Of a stretch of 64,000 nucleotides of DNA, positions 17,364 to 26,581 are shown piece by piece. The position numbers were made by a program, and so were the translations under genes. The notes under the pieces were generated by a model that did no database searches, was not told the DNA's origin, and worked only from the letters and a program-made list of their open reading frames with translations. The stretch spans positions 69,590 to 133,589 of the forward strand of contig CAMYLR010000011.1 of assembly GCA_947259315.1 (NCBI GenBank). The letters run 5' to 3'. The DNA is from an uncultured Gemmatimonadales bacterium. Lineage in GTDB: Bacteria > Gemmatimonadota > Gemmatimonadetes > JACCXV01 > JAHWKZ01. Numbering within the stretch: the first letter of the stretch is position 1; the number at the start of each line of letters is the position of its first letter.

Positions 17364-20300
17364 GTGCGTACCCATCCGCTCTTGGTCCCCCACGCTCTTG
17401 TAGCAGGCTTGATCGCTTTGATCGCCTGCTCGGAAGATTCCCCCACAGCGCCTAGCGATCAAACGGTTCGTCCACCGGCGGCGGTCCTCCGTGCGTCCAG
17501 CGGCGACGCCTACGTGGCCGGCCGCGTACTGGTGGAGTTCAAACCCGGCGCCAATGAAACGGCGATCGCTAACAGCCAGGGCGCGGCGATGGGGAGGCGC
17601 TACCTCCGAAAGATCAGGATGCTGCACGTGACCAACGGCCAGGAGATGCGCATCGTGCAAGCGCTGCGCAGGCGGGCGGACGTTGTGTTCGCCGAGCCCG
17701 ATTACATCCGCACGATCGACATCGGCTGCCCGTCGTGCTCGGTGCCGACCGACGCGCTGTTTGGACAAAAGTGGGATCTCGACAACGACGGCACGGTCAG
17801 ATCCGAGACGGGTGGGGTTCTGGCCAACACAGGTCAGGTTGACGCTGACATGGATTGGCTCGAGGCGTACGATCATCTCGGCCCGCAGTTCAGCGGGTCG
17901 GCCCGCATAGCGATCCTTGACACTGGGATTCGAGCCACGCACCAGGACATCGTAGGGCGGGTCGCCGTCCAGTTCGACTTCGTGAATCAGGACCCGGACG
18001 CAGCTGACGATCAGGGACACGGCACCCACGTAGCCGGGATCGCTGGAGCGCGTGGAAACAATGCCATCGGTGTTTCGGGTGTCGCTTACGGCGCCAATAT
18101 CGATTTCGCCATCGCCAAGGTTTGCCGGGTGACGGTGATCAGCGCCGAGTGCGCTAGCTCGGACATCATCGACGGGATCGACTGGGCGGTGCTGAACGGC
18201 GCCAACGTCATAAACATGAGCTTTGGCGGCGACACGCCGTCTGCCGGTGAGCAGACCGCCCTCCAGGCGGCTCGCGCCGCTGGAGTGCTGCCGTTTTGTG
18301 CGGCTGGCAACAACGCTGGTCCGGTGATCTACCCGGCCGCATTCCCGGAATGCGTAGCGGTCAGCGCCACCGACTGGGGCGATAACCTCGCCAGCTACTC
18401 GAACTCCGGACCCGAGGTCGAGTTGTCCGCACCGGGCGGCGACTTTGAGAACCTCTTCGGCTACAGCCAGATCTTCTCGCCGTGCTTTGATAGCGATAGC
18501 GCCTACTGCTACAAATCCGGTACATCGATGGCGTCGCCAAATGCGGCCGGGCTTGGAGCGCTCATTTACGCGGTCGGTCTAACCGACGACGACGCGGTGC
18601 TCAATCAGATGAAGAGCACCGCGGATGACCTCGGTCCGGCCGGCGTCGATAATCAGTTTGGTCACGGCCGCATCAACGCCTTCCAGGCGATCCAGAACTT
18701 GACGCCCGGTGACCCCAACCAATCACCGACCGCGGCGTTCACGTATTCCTGCAACGATCTCGATTGCGGGTTCACCGATCAGAGCACCGACTCGGACGGT
18801 ACCATCGTTTCATGGAGTTGGACGTTTGGTGACGGCGGGACGTCGACGCTCCAGAACCCGTCTCACACGTACGCTTGCAGCGGCGACTATTCGGTTACGC
18901 TGCGGGTGACCGATGACGGTGGCCGCTCGGGCATCGATTCTCAAACGGTCAGCGTGACCGCCAGCACCGGGCCGCCTGGTGGTCCGGGCGATATAGCGGA
19001 CCTCATGATGTGGTTGCAAGCGGACGCGATTACTGGCCTCAACGACGGCGACCCGGTATCGAGCTGGTCCGACTTGTCTGGGAGCTGCAATCCGGCTACG
19101 CAAGGGACGGCGTCCAAGCAGCCAGCTTACAGGGTCAATCAGGTGAATGGCTTGCCGGCGGTCGTATTCGATGCCACCGACGACGGCATGTCGACGACCG
19201 CGAACCCCGGCACAGCGACGACGATCGTCGCCGTGTACGCGTCCCGCGCGGGCGCGTCGGGCAAGATGCTCAATGGCGGTTTCTCGTTCTTTATGGGTCC
19301 CTACGTCAGCTTCTATCGCAACTTCACCTTCGCCTATGTGACCGGCCCGGGCGTGACGAGCGGTCGATGGGTGATCCACACATTGCGGCAATCGTCGTCG
19401 TCGGCAGAGATGCACTTCGATGGCGCGCTGATCGGTTCGACGGGCTCAGTGTCGAACCCGGGAAGCATCTTGCTGGCGAAGCAGGGCACGTACGGTGAAC
19501 AGCTGGACGGGTCGATCGCCGAGGTGTTGGTCTACAACCGCACGCTGACCGATACCGAGCTCGGCGACGTCCACAACTTCTTGTCGACCAAGTACACGGC
19601 GCCACCGGGGAACGCATCACCGACGGCCGCGTTTAGCTCGAACTGCACAGACCTTGACTGCACATTTACCGATCAGAGTACCGACTCGGATGGCAGCGTA
19701 GTCTCGTGGAGCTGGGACTTTGGCGACGGCAACACGTCGACGGCTCAGAACCCGTCGCACAGCTACGCCGCGGCGGGCACGTATTCGGTGTCGCTGACGG
19801 TGACCGATAACGAGGGTGCGACGGACGCCACATCATCGGATGTGACGGTGACGGCGCCGGCGGCGAACGTGCCGCCGACAGCGGCATTCTCGTCGAGCTG
19901 CACGGATCTCGGCTGCAACTTCACGGACCAGAGCACCGACTCCGATGGCAGTGTCGTGTCGTGGAGCTGGGACTTTGGCGACGGCAACACGTCGACGGCT
20001 CAGAACCCGTCGCACAGCTACGCCGCGGCGGGCACGTACTCGGTGTCGCTGACGGTGACCGACGACGACGGCGATTCCGACGCGACATCGAATAACGTGA
20101 CCGTTACCGAGCCCGGACCGTTCGACCCGAGCGATGTGCCGGATCTCCTGATGTGGCTCAAGGCGGATGCGATCACCGGTCTCAGCGACGGCGATAAGGT
20201 GTCGACATGGCCAGACGCTTCGGGCAACGGCAAGCACGCGACCCAGTCCTCGAACTCGAAGAAGCCGAAGTACCGAACGAACCAGGTGAACGGTCTCCCG

Positions 20301-21890
20301 GCGGTCGAATTCGACGCTTCGAACGACGGAATGTCGACCAGCGCCAACTCGCCGACGACGACGACGATCATCGCCGTCTACAAGTCACGCACGGGGGCTT
20401 CGGGCAAGTTGCTCAACGCTGGCTTCTCGTTCTTTATGGGGCCGTACGTCAGCTTCTACCGCAACTACACGTTTGCGTACGTGAACGGCCCGGCCGTCAC
20501 GAGCGGTCGGTGGATAACCCAGACACTGCGTCAATCGTCGTCGTCGGCAGAGCTCCACATCGACGGTGCTTTCGTTGGGTCGACGGGGTCGGTCTCGAAC
20601 CCGGGGAGTATCCTGCTCGCGCGACAGGGCACGTACGGTGAGCGGTTGGACGGTTCGATCGCCGAGGTGTTGGTCTACAGCCGAACTCTGACCGACACCG
20701 AGCTCAGTGATGTCCACGACTGGCTATCGAACAAGTATGTGGCACCGCCGGGTAATGCGTCGCCGACGGCGGCGTTTAGCTCGAGCTGCACGGATCTCGA
20801 CTGCAACTTCACCGACCAGAGCACCGACTCCGACGGCAGCGTGGTGTCGTGGAGCTGGGACTTTGGCGACGGCAACACGTCGACGGCTCAGAACCCGTCG
20901 CACAGCTATGCGGCGGCAGGGACGTATACGGTTTCGCTGACGGTGACCGATAACGAGGGTGCGACCGACGCCGCGTCATCCGATGTGACCGTGACGGACC
21001 CGGCGGTGAATGTCCCGCCGGCGGCGGCGTTTGGTTCAAGTTGTACGGATCTCGACTGCAACTTTACCGACGAGAGCACCGACTCCGACGGCAGCGTGGT
21101 GTCGTGGAGCTGGGACTTTGGCGATGGGAACACGTCGACGGCGCAGAATCCGTCGCACAGCTATGCCGCGGCGGGGACGTACACGGTGTCGCTGACGGTG
21201 ACCGACGACGACGGTGACTCCGACGCGACCTCGAGTGATGTGACGGTTACTGAGCCGGGCTCATTTGACCCGAGTGACGTGCCAGATCTGCTGACGTGGC
21301 TCAAGGCCGATGCGATTACCGGTCTCAACGACGGTGATCCGGTAGGGACGTGGCCCGACGCATCGGGTAACGGAAAGGACGCTACTCAGACGACGTCGTG
21401 GAGGCGGCCGATCTACGCAACGAACCAGGTCAACGGCCTGCCCGCGCTGAAGTTCGACGCTTTCAACGACGGCATGGTGACCAGCGCGAATCCGCCCAAG
21501 TCTTCGACGATCATCGCCGTTTACAAGTCGAACGCGGGAGCCTCGGGCAAGACGTTGAACGGTGGGTTCTCGTACTTCATCGGCCCGTACGTCAGCTTCT
21601 ACCGCAACTACACCGGTGCATTTGTGACCGGACCGGGGGTGACCTCGGGTCGCTGGTTGATCCACACGATTCGCCAGGGCTCACGCGCTGAGTTGTTCAT
21701 CGACGGTGTGGCAAACGGCTCGACGAACCGGACCGCAAATCCGGGCAACATCTTGCTGGCCGGGTCGGGGACCTATGGCCAGAAGCTAGATGGCTCGATA
21801 TCCGAGGTGTTGGTGTACAGCCGGACGCTGACCGATACCGAGTTGGCGGACGTCCACGCCTGGCTCCAGGCGCGGTACGCGATCCCGTAG
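17364..21890 (+). CDS. Subtilisin-family (S8) lipoprotein protease with PKD and LamG-like repeats
   Basis: 1508 residues from a GTG at 17364 with GGAGG 5 bases upstream (an ATG at 17352 contains that site). The signal peptide ends in a lipobox (LIAC, then SEDS), so an outer-membrane or surface lipoprotein is likely. A fervidolysin-like propeptide follows (AYVAGRVLVEFKPGA). The S8 catalytic triad is complete: Asp in IAILDTGIRATH (about D186), His in GHGTHVAGIAG (about H219), Ser in SGTSMASPNAAG (about S388). The C-terminal 1050 residues hold five PKD domains and three LamG/concanavalin-like domains in the order PKD-LamG-PKD-PKD-LamG-PKD-PKD-LamG. No sortase or type IX sorting tail is seen. It probably degrades external proteins, with the repeats binding polysaccharide or protein surfaces. 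Confidence 0.92.
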   Translation: MRTHPLLVPHALVAGLIALIACSEDSPTAPSDQTVRPPAAVLRASSGDAYVAGRVLVEFKPGANETAIANSQGAAMGRRYLRKIRMLHVTNGQEMRIVQALRRRADVVFAEPDYIRTIDIGCPSCSVPTDALFGQKWDLDNDGTVRSETGGVLANTGQVDADMDWLEAYDHLGPQFSGSARIAILDTGIRATHQDIVGRVAVQFDFVNQDPDAADDQGHGTHVAGIAGARGNNAIGVSGVAYGANIDFAIAKVCRVTVISAECASSDIIDGIDWAVLNGANVINMSFGGDTPSAGEQTALQAARAAGVLPFCAAGNNAGPVIYPAAFPECVAVSATDWGDNLASYSNSGPEVELSAPGGDFENLFGYSQIFSPCFDSDSAYCYKSGTSMASPNAAGLGALIYAVGLTDDDAVLNQMKSTADDLGPAGVDNQFGHGRINAFQAIQNLTPGDPNQSPTAAFTYSCNDLDCGFTDQSTDSDGTIVSWSWTFGDGGTSTLQNPSHTYACSGDYSVTLRVTDDGGRSGIDSQTVSVTASTGPPGGPGDIADLMMWLQADAITGLNDGDPVSSWSDLSGSCNPATQGTASKQPAYRVNQVNGLPAVVFDATDDGMSTTANPGTATTIVAVYASRAGASGKMLNGGFSFFMGPYVSFYRNFTFAYVTGPGVTSGRWVIHTLRQSSSSAEMHFDGALIGSTGSVSNPGSILLAKQGTYGEQLDGSIAEVLVYNRTLTDTELGDVHNFLSTKYTAPPGNASPTAAFSSNCTDLDCTFTDQSTDSDGSVVSWSWDFGDGNTSTAQNPSHSYAAAGTYSVSLTVTDNEGATDATSSDVTVTAPAANVPPTAAFSSSCTDLGCNFTDQSTDSDGSVVSWSWDFGDGNTSTAQNPSHSYAAAGTYSVSLTVTDDDGDSDATSNNVTVTEPGPFDPSDVPDLLMWLKADAITGLSDGDKVSTWPDASGNGKHATQSSNSKKPKYRTNQVNGLPAVEFDASNDGMSTSANSPTTTTIIAVYKSRTGASGKLLNAGFSFFMGPYVSFYRNYTFAYVNGPAVTSGRWITQTLRQSSSSAELHIDGAFVGSTGSVSNPGSILLARQGTYGERLDGSIAEVLVYSRTLTDTELSDVHDWLSNKYVAPPGNASPTAAFSSSCTDLDCNFTDQSTDSDGSVVSWSWDFGDGNTSTAQNPSHSYAAAGTYTVSLTVTDNEGATDAASSDVTVTDPAVNVPPAAAFGSSCTDLDCNFTDESTDSDGSVVSWSWDFGDGNTSTAQNPSHSYAAAGTYTVSLTVTDDDGDSDATSSDVTVTEPGSFDPSDVPDLLTWLKADAITGLNDGDPVGTWPDASGNGKDATQTTSWRRPIYATNQVNGLPALKFDAFNDGMVTSANPPKSSTIIAVYKSNAGASGKTLNGGFSYFIGPYVSFYRNYTGAFVTGPGVTSGRWLIHTIRQGSRAELFIDGVANGSTNRTANPGNILLAGSGTYGQKLDGSISEVLVYSRTLTDTELADVHAWLQARYAIP
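18984..21890 (+). repeat. Intragenic repeats: LamG (~620 bp, x3) and PKD (~245 bp) units
   Basis: Inside the subtilase gene, LamG-encoding units lie at about 18985-19605, 20125-20745 and 21275-21890. PKD pairs lie between them at about 19610-20110 and 20755-21250, with a more divergent PKD at about 18715-18960. The PKD units are nearly identical over long stretches at DNA level (for example the 19-base word GTGGAGCTGGGACTTTGGC). A compound unit LamG-PKD-PKD of about 1.14 kb thus occurs twice plus a final LamG, which points to recent internal duplication. Confidence 0.85.
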
Positions 21891-21903
21891 GTCAAGAGGG
21901 GGA

Positions 21904-22254
21904 CTAGCGCCTACCGGTACGAATAACGATCTCGCCGTCGCGGCCGATCACGATGTCGCCCTGCCGGGTGCGACCGCGGCGGCGGGTGTCGAACAGGACA
22001 TCCCGACCGAGCCCGAACCCCTTCCGCAAACACCAACGCCGCCCGTGTACGGGGTGACCCGCGCCTGAGCGGCAGAACGACGGGCCTCGGCCGCGGCGGT
22101 TCTGACCGCGGAAGAGATCGTCGTCCAGAACGATGACCAACCGGCCATCTCGGTCGTTTCCACCTCCGCGGCCGCGTCCCTGGGCCCACAGATCGCTCGC
22201 CCCGGCGATCGTCAGAACCAGCGCGGCCGCCAAAATCCAACCCGACTTGCTCAT
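21904..22254 (-). CDS. Small secreted basic protein, unknown function
   Basis: 116 residues. A clear signal peptide (SGWILAAALVLTIAGASDLWAQG) is followed by a Gly/Arg-rich segment and LVIVLDDDLFRGQNRRGRG. Then come CRSGAGHPVHGRRWCLRKGFGLG, with two cysteines that could pair, and a short strand-rich tail ending IVIRTGRR. The family is not recognised, but the layout resembles small periplasmic proteins of unknown function that end in an EIVIR-like strand. A GAGGTG site precedes the ATG. It converges with the subtilase gene. Confidence 0.6.
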   Translation of the reverse strand: MSKSGWILAAALVLTIAGASDLWAQGRGRGGGNDRDGRLVIVLDDDLFRGQNRRGRGPSFCRSGAGHPVHGRRWCLRKGFGLGRDVLFDTRRRGRTRQGDIVIGRDGEIVIRTGRR

Positions 22255-22342
22255 TCACACCTCTGTTCAGTCACGGCGACCCAGCCTCTGTTACCCGGTC
22301 GATCGCGTCGCGATCCCACTTGGTGGACGACTCGCATGGTTA

Positions 22343-22357
22343 GTTGTATAATACAAC
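22343..22357. promoter_or_regulatory. Palindromic operator for the MarR-GNAT regulator
   Basis: GTTGTATAATACAAC is a perfect inverted repeat of 7 bases around a single A, 44 bases before the regulator's start. It contains a TATAAT-like -10 word, so a bound dimer would block transcription. Palindromes of this TTGTAT/ATACAA kind are typical MarR-family operators. Autoregulation is inferred. Confidence 0.65.
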
Positions 22358-22401
22358 CATTATCGTTCACGCTGCGCTCTAGCAGGAATCGGAGGATCCC
22401 G

Positions 22402-23331
22402 ATGCCTACTTCACACGATGTTGAGTCGCTTGTTCCCGCAATACGTCGCGCCTCGCGCGAATTCGTGCGAGAGTTGGACTTGTTGGATGTACCACATGAT
22501 GGGTGCACGATGAGCGATTGCCACGCGTTGATCGAGCTCGGTCGTCACGGCGTGCTCACGGCGGCTCAGCTGGGGCGCCACCTCGGGCTCGAGAAGTCGA
22601 CGATAAGCCGCAAACTGACTCGGCTGCAGAAGAAGGGATTCGTTCGATCGCGGCGCGATAGTGGCGATGGCCGATACAAGCGGCTGGTTCTAGCCCGTCC
22701 GGGTCGGGCGGTACTCGATCGGATCGACAAAGCCGCAGACCGGCGGGTCAGCGATGCGTTGTCCCTGTTGACCCCTGGTGAACGTGAGACGGTGCTCGAG
22801 GGCTTTCGGCTGTACGTCGACGCGCTGGCGCGATCGGGTCTTCGCGGCGCTGTGCGAACGCGGCGGATGCGTCGATCGGACAACGCCGATATCGCGTTTA
22901 TCGTGCGCACGGTGATGATGGAGTTCGACCTGGCCCGTAAGGGATTCGCGTACTTCGACGCCGAGGTCGACCGCATGTACGAGCACTTTCAGGGGCGCCG
23001 CAGCGCCTACTTCGTAGCGACCGTTGGTGATCAAGTAGTCGGGGGTGCGGGGATCGCGCCGCTCAGGGCGGGACCCGATGACACGTGTGAGCTCCAGAAG
23101 ATGTACTTGCTGCCGGCGGCTCGCGGCCGCGGACTGGGCAAGCAGCTGCTCGAGCGGTGCCTCAAGGCAGCGCGCGTGGCCGGTTTTCGGCAGTGTTACC
23201 TGGAGACGATGCCTCAGTTGACGACTGCGCGCGCGCTATACGAACGCGCCGGCTTCAGTGCGATCTCCGAGCGGCTGGGAGATACCGGCCACCCCAACTG
23301 TCAGAATCACTACGTCATGTCACTCGAGTAG
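22402..23331 (+). CDS. Bifunctional MarR-type regulator / GNAT acetyltransferase
   Basis: 309 residues from the ATG at 22402 (GGAGG 6 bases upstream). Residues 1-150 are a MarR winged helix-turn-helix: CHALIELGRHGVLTAAQLGR, LGLEKSTISRKLTRLQKKGF and the wing RRDSGDGRYKRLVLA. Residues about 155-309 are a GNAT domain with the acetyl-CoA loop AARGRGLGKQLLERCLKAAR and the end RALYERAGFSAISERLG. Such MarR-GNAT fusions are known and are thought to couple ligand or acyl-CoA sensing to transcription; substrates are mostly unknown. A palindromic operator lies just upstream. Confidence 0.9.
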   Translation: MPTSHDVESLVPAIRRASREFVRELDLLDVPHDGCTMSDCHALIELGRHGVLTAAQLGRHLGLEKSTISRKLTRLQKKGFVRSRRDSGDGRYKRLVLARPGRAVLDRIDKAADRRVSDALSLLTPGERETVLEGFRLYVDALARSGLRGAVRTRRMRRSDNADIAFIVRTVMMEFDLARKGFAYFDAEVDRMYEHFQGRRSAYFVATVGDQVVGGAGIAPLRAGPDDTCELQKMYLLPAARGRGLGKQLLERCLKAARVAGFRQCYLETMPQLTTARALYERAGFSAISERLGDTGHPNCQNHYVMSLE

Positions 23332-23347
23332 AGCTCCCTCGCAACAC

Positions 23348-24157
23348 CTACTCAGCGACATTGGGCTCGATCGATGACACCGCCATTTCGATCTTGAACT
23401 TCCCGGAACCCGCCATCTCCCGGAGGTTCTTTAGTTGGTCGCCCATTACTCGCTCAACCATCTCCCGCTCTTGGTCAGACATGTCCTCGAGGCTTTTCTC
23501 TAGTTCTGCGAGCGATTCCTGGGCTTCCGCCATGTCGACCTCGGATGCACCGCCGGGTCCCATAATGCCATCCGCCTCGATCAGGATGCGGAACGGGTGG
23601 TACATCCCGTTGACCTGCCGGTAATCGGTCATGAGAGCCTCGACGGACATGGGTCGAGTTGAGTCCTCAACCACCATGTTGCCTTTCATTCGCATACGGC
23701 GCGGAAGAGAGCTCTCGGTATCGAGCGCGATCGACATCCAGGTCGGCTGGAACTCACCGTCCGACTGCATTCCGGGTCCCAGTTCGAGGCCTTCGAAGTT
23801 ATCGATCGAAACGACATGGCAGGTGCGACCGTCGACTTCCTCGGTCCCGTCGTATTTCGCCCGATCGGCGATTTTGCGGAACCAGTTTTGGGGGCTTTCC
23901 CACTTTGAACTCATGGATTCGTTGACTTGCGCGGGAACGAATACTGGATGCCCGTCAACGATCTCCTTCTTCATGAGCGTCGTGCTCTCGAAGCCCATCG
24001 TCTTGGCCGTCATCCGGTAGTTGTCGGTGTTCTTGGCGCCATCTTCGTATACCTGCAGAGCTTGCTGGATGATTTGCGCGGCGTCCTGGGCTGGCGCGAT
24101 GGTGGCGGTGACCATGACCGCCATGCAGACAGCAGCGAAAACATGGATGAAACGCAT
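23348..24157 (-). CDS. Secreted LolA-like outer-membrane lipoprotein-sorting-type protein
   Basis: 269 residues from the ATG at 24157 (GAGGAGA upstream); a longer in-frame reading to 24667 overlaps the divergent gene and is rejected. A signal peptide (MRFIHVFAAVCMAVMVTATIAPAQ) is followed by a domain with MTAKTMGFESTTLMKKEIVD, WFRKIADRAKYDGTEEVDGR, CHVVSIDNFEG and RMKGNMVVEDSTRPM. The strand pattern resembles LolA/LppX-fold periplasmic proteins. A charged helix (EAQESLAELEKSLEDMSDQE) lies near the C-terminus. A role in lipid or lipoprotein handling is possible from the fold, but not shown. Confidence 0.6.
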   Translation of the reverse strand: MRFIHVFAAVCMAVMVTATIAPAQDAAQIIQQALQVYEDGAKNTDNYRMTAKTMGFESTTLMKKEIVDGHPVFVPAQVNESMSSKWESPQNWFRKIADRAKYDGTEEVDGRTCHVVSIDNFEGLELGPGMQSDGEFQPTWMSIALDTESSLPRRMRMKGNMVVEDSTRPMSVEALMTDYRQVNGMYHPFRILIEADGIMGPGGASEVDMAEAQESLAELEKSLEDMSDQEREMVERVMGDQLKNLREMAGSGKFKIEMAVSSIEPNVAE

Positions 24158-24304
24158 CGTCTCTCCTCGTGAAGTCCTTGGATTGCCCCAAAACCGGTCG
24201 GGTTCCGTGACCCGGGGCGCAGAGTTAACGTGACAGCGGTTGCCGCGGCAAGTGTGCGTATATTCCGCGTCGATCTGATGTGATACCCAAGACAGGAGGC
24301 GTTG

Positions 24305-25270
24305 TTGCGTTATCGGCGACTGGGTGATGCCGGGGTCAAAGTCTCGGCGATCAGCCTCGGATCGTGGCTCACCTACGGCGGTCGGGTCGAGGAACAGACC
24401 GCCCACTCGTGCATCGCGCGGGCCTACGATTTGGGGGTCAATTTCTTTGACACTGCGAACGTCTACGCGCACGGGGCCGCCGAGCAGGTGATGGGCCAAG
24501 CGCTGGCGGAGTATCCGCGCGACAGCTACGTGTTGGCCACAAAGGTGTACTTCCAGATGGGGGATGGTCCCAACGACCGCGGTCTGTCCCGCAAGCACGT
24601 ATTCGAACAGTGCCACCATTCGCTGCGGCGCTTGGGTGTCGACTATATCGATCTGTACCAGTGCCATCGGTACGACGACGAGACGCCGCTCGAGGAAACG
24701 TGTGAGATCATGAACGATCTCATCCGGCAGGGGAAGATCTTGTACTGGGGCGTGTCCGAGTGGTCGGCCGGGCAGATCGAGGCCGCGTTCGAGGTGTGTC
24801 GAACCCTTGGATGGACTCCGCCTAGGAGCAATCAGCCGGAGTACAACGCGCTCCAGCGATCGATCGAAGCGGCCGTCTTGCCGGTTTCCGAGGAGCTCGG
24901 GATCGGAAACGTCGTCTGGTCACCGATCGCCCAAGGGGTCCTGACCGGTAAGTACGTGTCCGTGGATGAGCTGCCTTCTGGCAGCCGGGCCACCGGGGAG
25001 GCGGCGGGGTTCATGGGTCGCTACATGAACCAGGATGTGCTCGACGCCGTGCAGGCACTCAGGCCCGTGGCCGAGCGGTCGGGGTGCTCGCTGACCCAGC
25101 TCGCGCTCGCCTGGTGCCTGAGACAACCGAGGGTGTCGAGCGTGATCGTCGGCGCGACCCGAGTTGAGCACGTCGATGAGAACGTCGCCGCTGCAGATAT
25201 CGATCTCGACCCGACCGCGATCGCCGAAGTGGATCAGCTGATCGGGGCGACCGCGGTGCCGAGCGTATGA
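24305..25270 (+). CDS. Aldo/keto reductase, Kv-beta-like subfamily
   Basis: 321 residues from a TTG at 24305 (AGGAGG 5 bases upstream; the TTG at 24302 is too close). NADPH-dependent aldo/keto reductase barrel with the catalytic tetrad visible: Asp in FFDTANVYAHG, Tyr in the same motif, Lys in VLATKVYF and His in LYQCHRYD. The long loop PNDRGLSRKHVFEQCHHSLRRL and the SEWSAGQIEAAFEVC segment place it in the family of voltage-gated potassium-channel beta subunits and YghZ-type reductases. Its stop overlaps the next start (ATGA), so it is co-transcribed with a secreted peptidase. The substrate is unknown. Confidence 0.9.
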   Translation: MRYRRLGDAGVKVSAISLGSWLTYGGRVEEQTAHSCIARAYDLGVNFFDTANVYAHGAAEQVMGQALAEYPRDSYVLATKVYFQMGDGPNDRGLSRKHVFEQCHHSLRRLGVDYIDLYQCHRYDDETPLEETCEIMNDLIRQGKILYWGVSEWSAGQIEAAFEVCRTLGWTPPRSNQPEYNALQRSIEAAVLPVSEELGIGNVVWSPIAQGVLTGKYVSVDELPSGSRATGEAAGFMGRYMNQDVLDAVQALRPVAERSGCSLTQLALAWCLRQPRVSSVIVGATRVEHVDENVAAADIDLDPTAIAEVDQLIGATAVPSV

Positions 25271-26571
25271 GACATCGGAAGCTGTCAATAGCGGTCGCGG
25301 CGGTGACCTTCGTCGCGACACTTGCTGGGACGGTCAAGGCTCAGGAGCTCTCGCCGGTCGAGCAGGAGATCGCTGCCCATGTCGAGGGTCATGCAGCCCA
25401 AGCCGAGGCGCTTCTCGAGCAGATCGTCAACATGAACAGCGGAACGATGAACCACGATGGCATCCGAGCCGTGGGTTCCATCGTTCAACAGCGGTTCGAA
25501 GGGCTGGGGTTCGCGACCCGCTGGATCGATATGCCGGATAGCGTAAATCGCGCCGGGCACTTATTCGCGGAGCGAATCGGTACACGCGGGCGTCGCGTGT
25601 TGCTGATCGGACATCTCGATACGGTGTTCGAACCGGGCGATCCGTTCCAGGAGCTGTCTCGCGAAGAGTCCACCGCGAGCGGACCCGGGGTGGTCGACAT
25701 GAAGGGTGGGGTCGTGGCCATGGTTTACGCCCTCGCAGCGCTGGAGGCGGCGGGTGCGCTGGATGGGGCGACGATCCGTGTCGCGTTGATTGGCGATGAG
25801 GAGTTTGCCGGGCTGCCGCTGGAGCTGAGTCGCGGGGACCTGGTGGCGGCTGCTCAGGAGAGCGACGTGGCGCTCGGCTTCGAGGGCGGCGAGACCGGAC
25901 GAGCGGTGGTCGCGCGCCGCGGATCGAGTGCCTGGACGCTCGAGGTCAGCGGTCAGCAGGGTCACTCGTCGCTGATCTTCGGCGAGCGATTCGGCAGCGG
26001 CGCGATCTTTGAGGCCGCGCGGATCCTGCATCGTTTTCACGACGAGGTTCGCGGACCCGAGTACCTGACGTTCAACCCCGGGATCATCCTCGGGGGCACT
26101 GACGTCAGCTATAACGCGACCGACAATCGCGGAACGAGCTTTGGCAAGACCAACGTCATCGCCCAGCGCGTGGTTGTCGATGGCGGCCTGAGGTTCATCT
26201 CTGAAGAGCAGAAAGAAGCCGCTCGCGAGCAGATGCGCGCCATCGTGGCCGATCACCTGCCGGGCACCTCGGCCGAGGTGTTTTTCAAGGACAAGTATCC
26301 CGCGATGCCCCCAACGGAAGGCAATCAGGCGTTGCTGGCGCTGCTCGATCAAGTCAGCCGTGAGCTAGGACAGGGGCCGGTCGAAGCGTTCGATCCCGCC
26401 GAACGCGGCGCCGCCGACATCTCCTTCGTCGCTCCGTACGTCGACGGCCTGGACGGCCTGGGCCCATTCGGTTCAGGCGCCCACACGCCGGACGAGCAGC
26501 TCGATCTGGTGTCGCTCCCGGCGGTTACCAAGCGGGCGGCGCTCATGATCTATCGCTTGACACAAGAGTAG
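25267..26571 (+). CDS. Secreted M20-family metallopeptidase (glutamate carboxypeptidase-like)
   Basis: 434 residues with a signal peptide ending near VKAQE. The M20 dizinc motifs are present: LIGHLDTVFEP (His, Asp), GVVDMKGGVVAMVYAL (bridging Asp), GDEEFAG (Glu pair) and a late His in GSGAHTPDEQ. A dimerisation insert begins after RRGSSAWTLEVSGQQGHSS. This is the carboxypeptidase G2/glutamate carboxypeptidase branch. The natural substrate could be a peptide or an acylated amino acid in the periplasm. ATGA overlap with the reductase before it, and 10 bases to the broken cyclase gene. Confidence 0.88.
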   Translation: MRHRKLSIAVAAVTFVATLAGTVKAQELSPVEQEIAAHVEGHAAQAEALLEQIVNMNSGTMNHDGIRAVGSIVQQRFEGLGFATRWIDMPDSVNRAGHLFAERIGTRGRRVLLIGHLDTVFEPGDPFQELSREESTASGPGVVDMKGGVVAMVYALAALEAAGALDGATIRVALIGDEEFAGLPLELSRGDLVAAAQESDVALGFEGGETGRAVVARRGSSAWTLEVSGQQGHSSLIFGERFGSGAIFEAARILHRFHDEVRGPEYLTFNPGIILGGTDVSYNATDNRGTSFGKTNVIAQRVVVDGGLRFISEEQKEAAREQMRAIVADHLPGTSAEVFFKDKYPAMPPTEGNQALLALLDQVSRELGQGPVEAFDPAERGAADISFVAPYVDGLDGLGPFGSGAHTPDEQLDLVSLPAVTKRAALMIYRLTQE

Positions 26572-26581
26572 GGGGCCGACG

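Noticed and set aside
17364-21890. Possible CRISPR or noncoding tandem repeats
   Set aside because: The repeats are in frame, encode PKD and LamG domains and are far longer than CRISPR units; no spacers.
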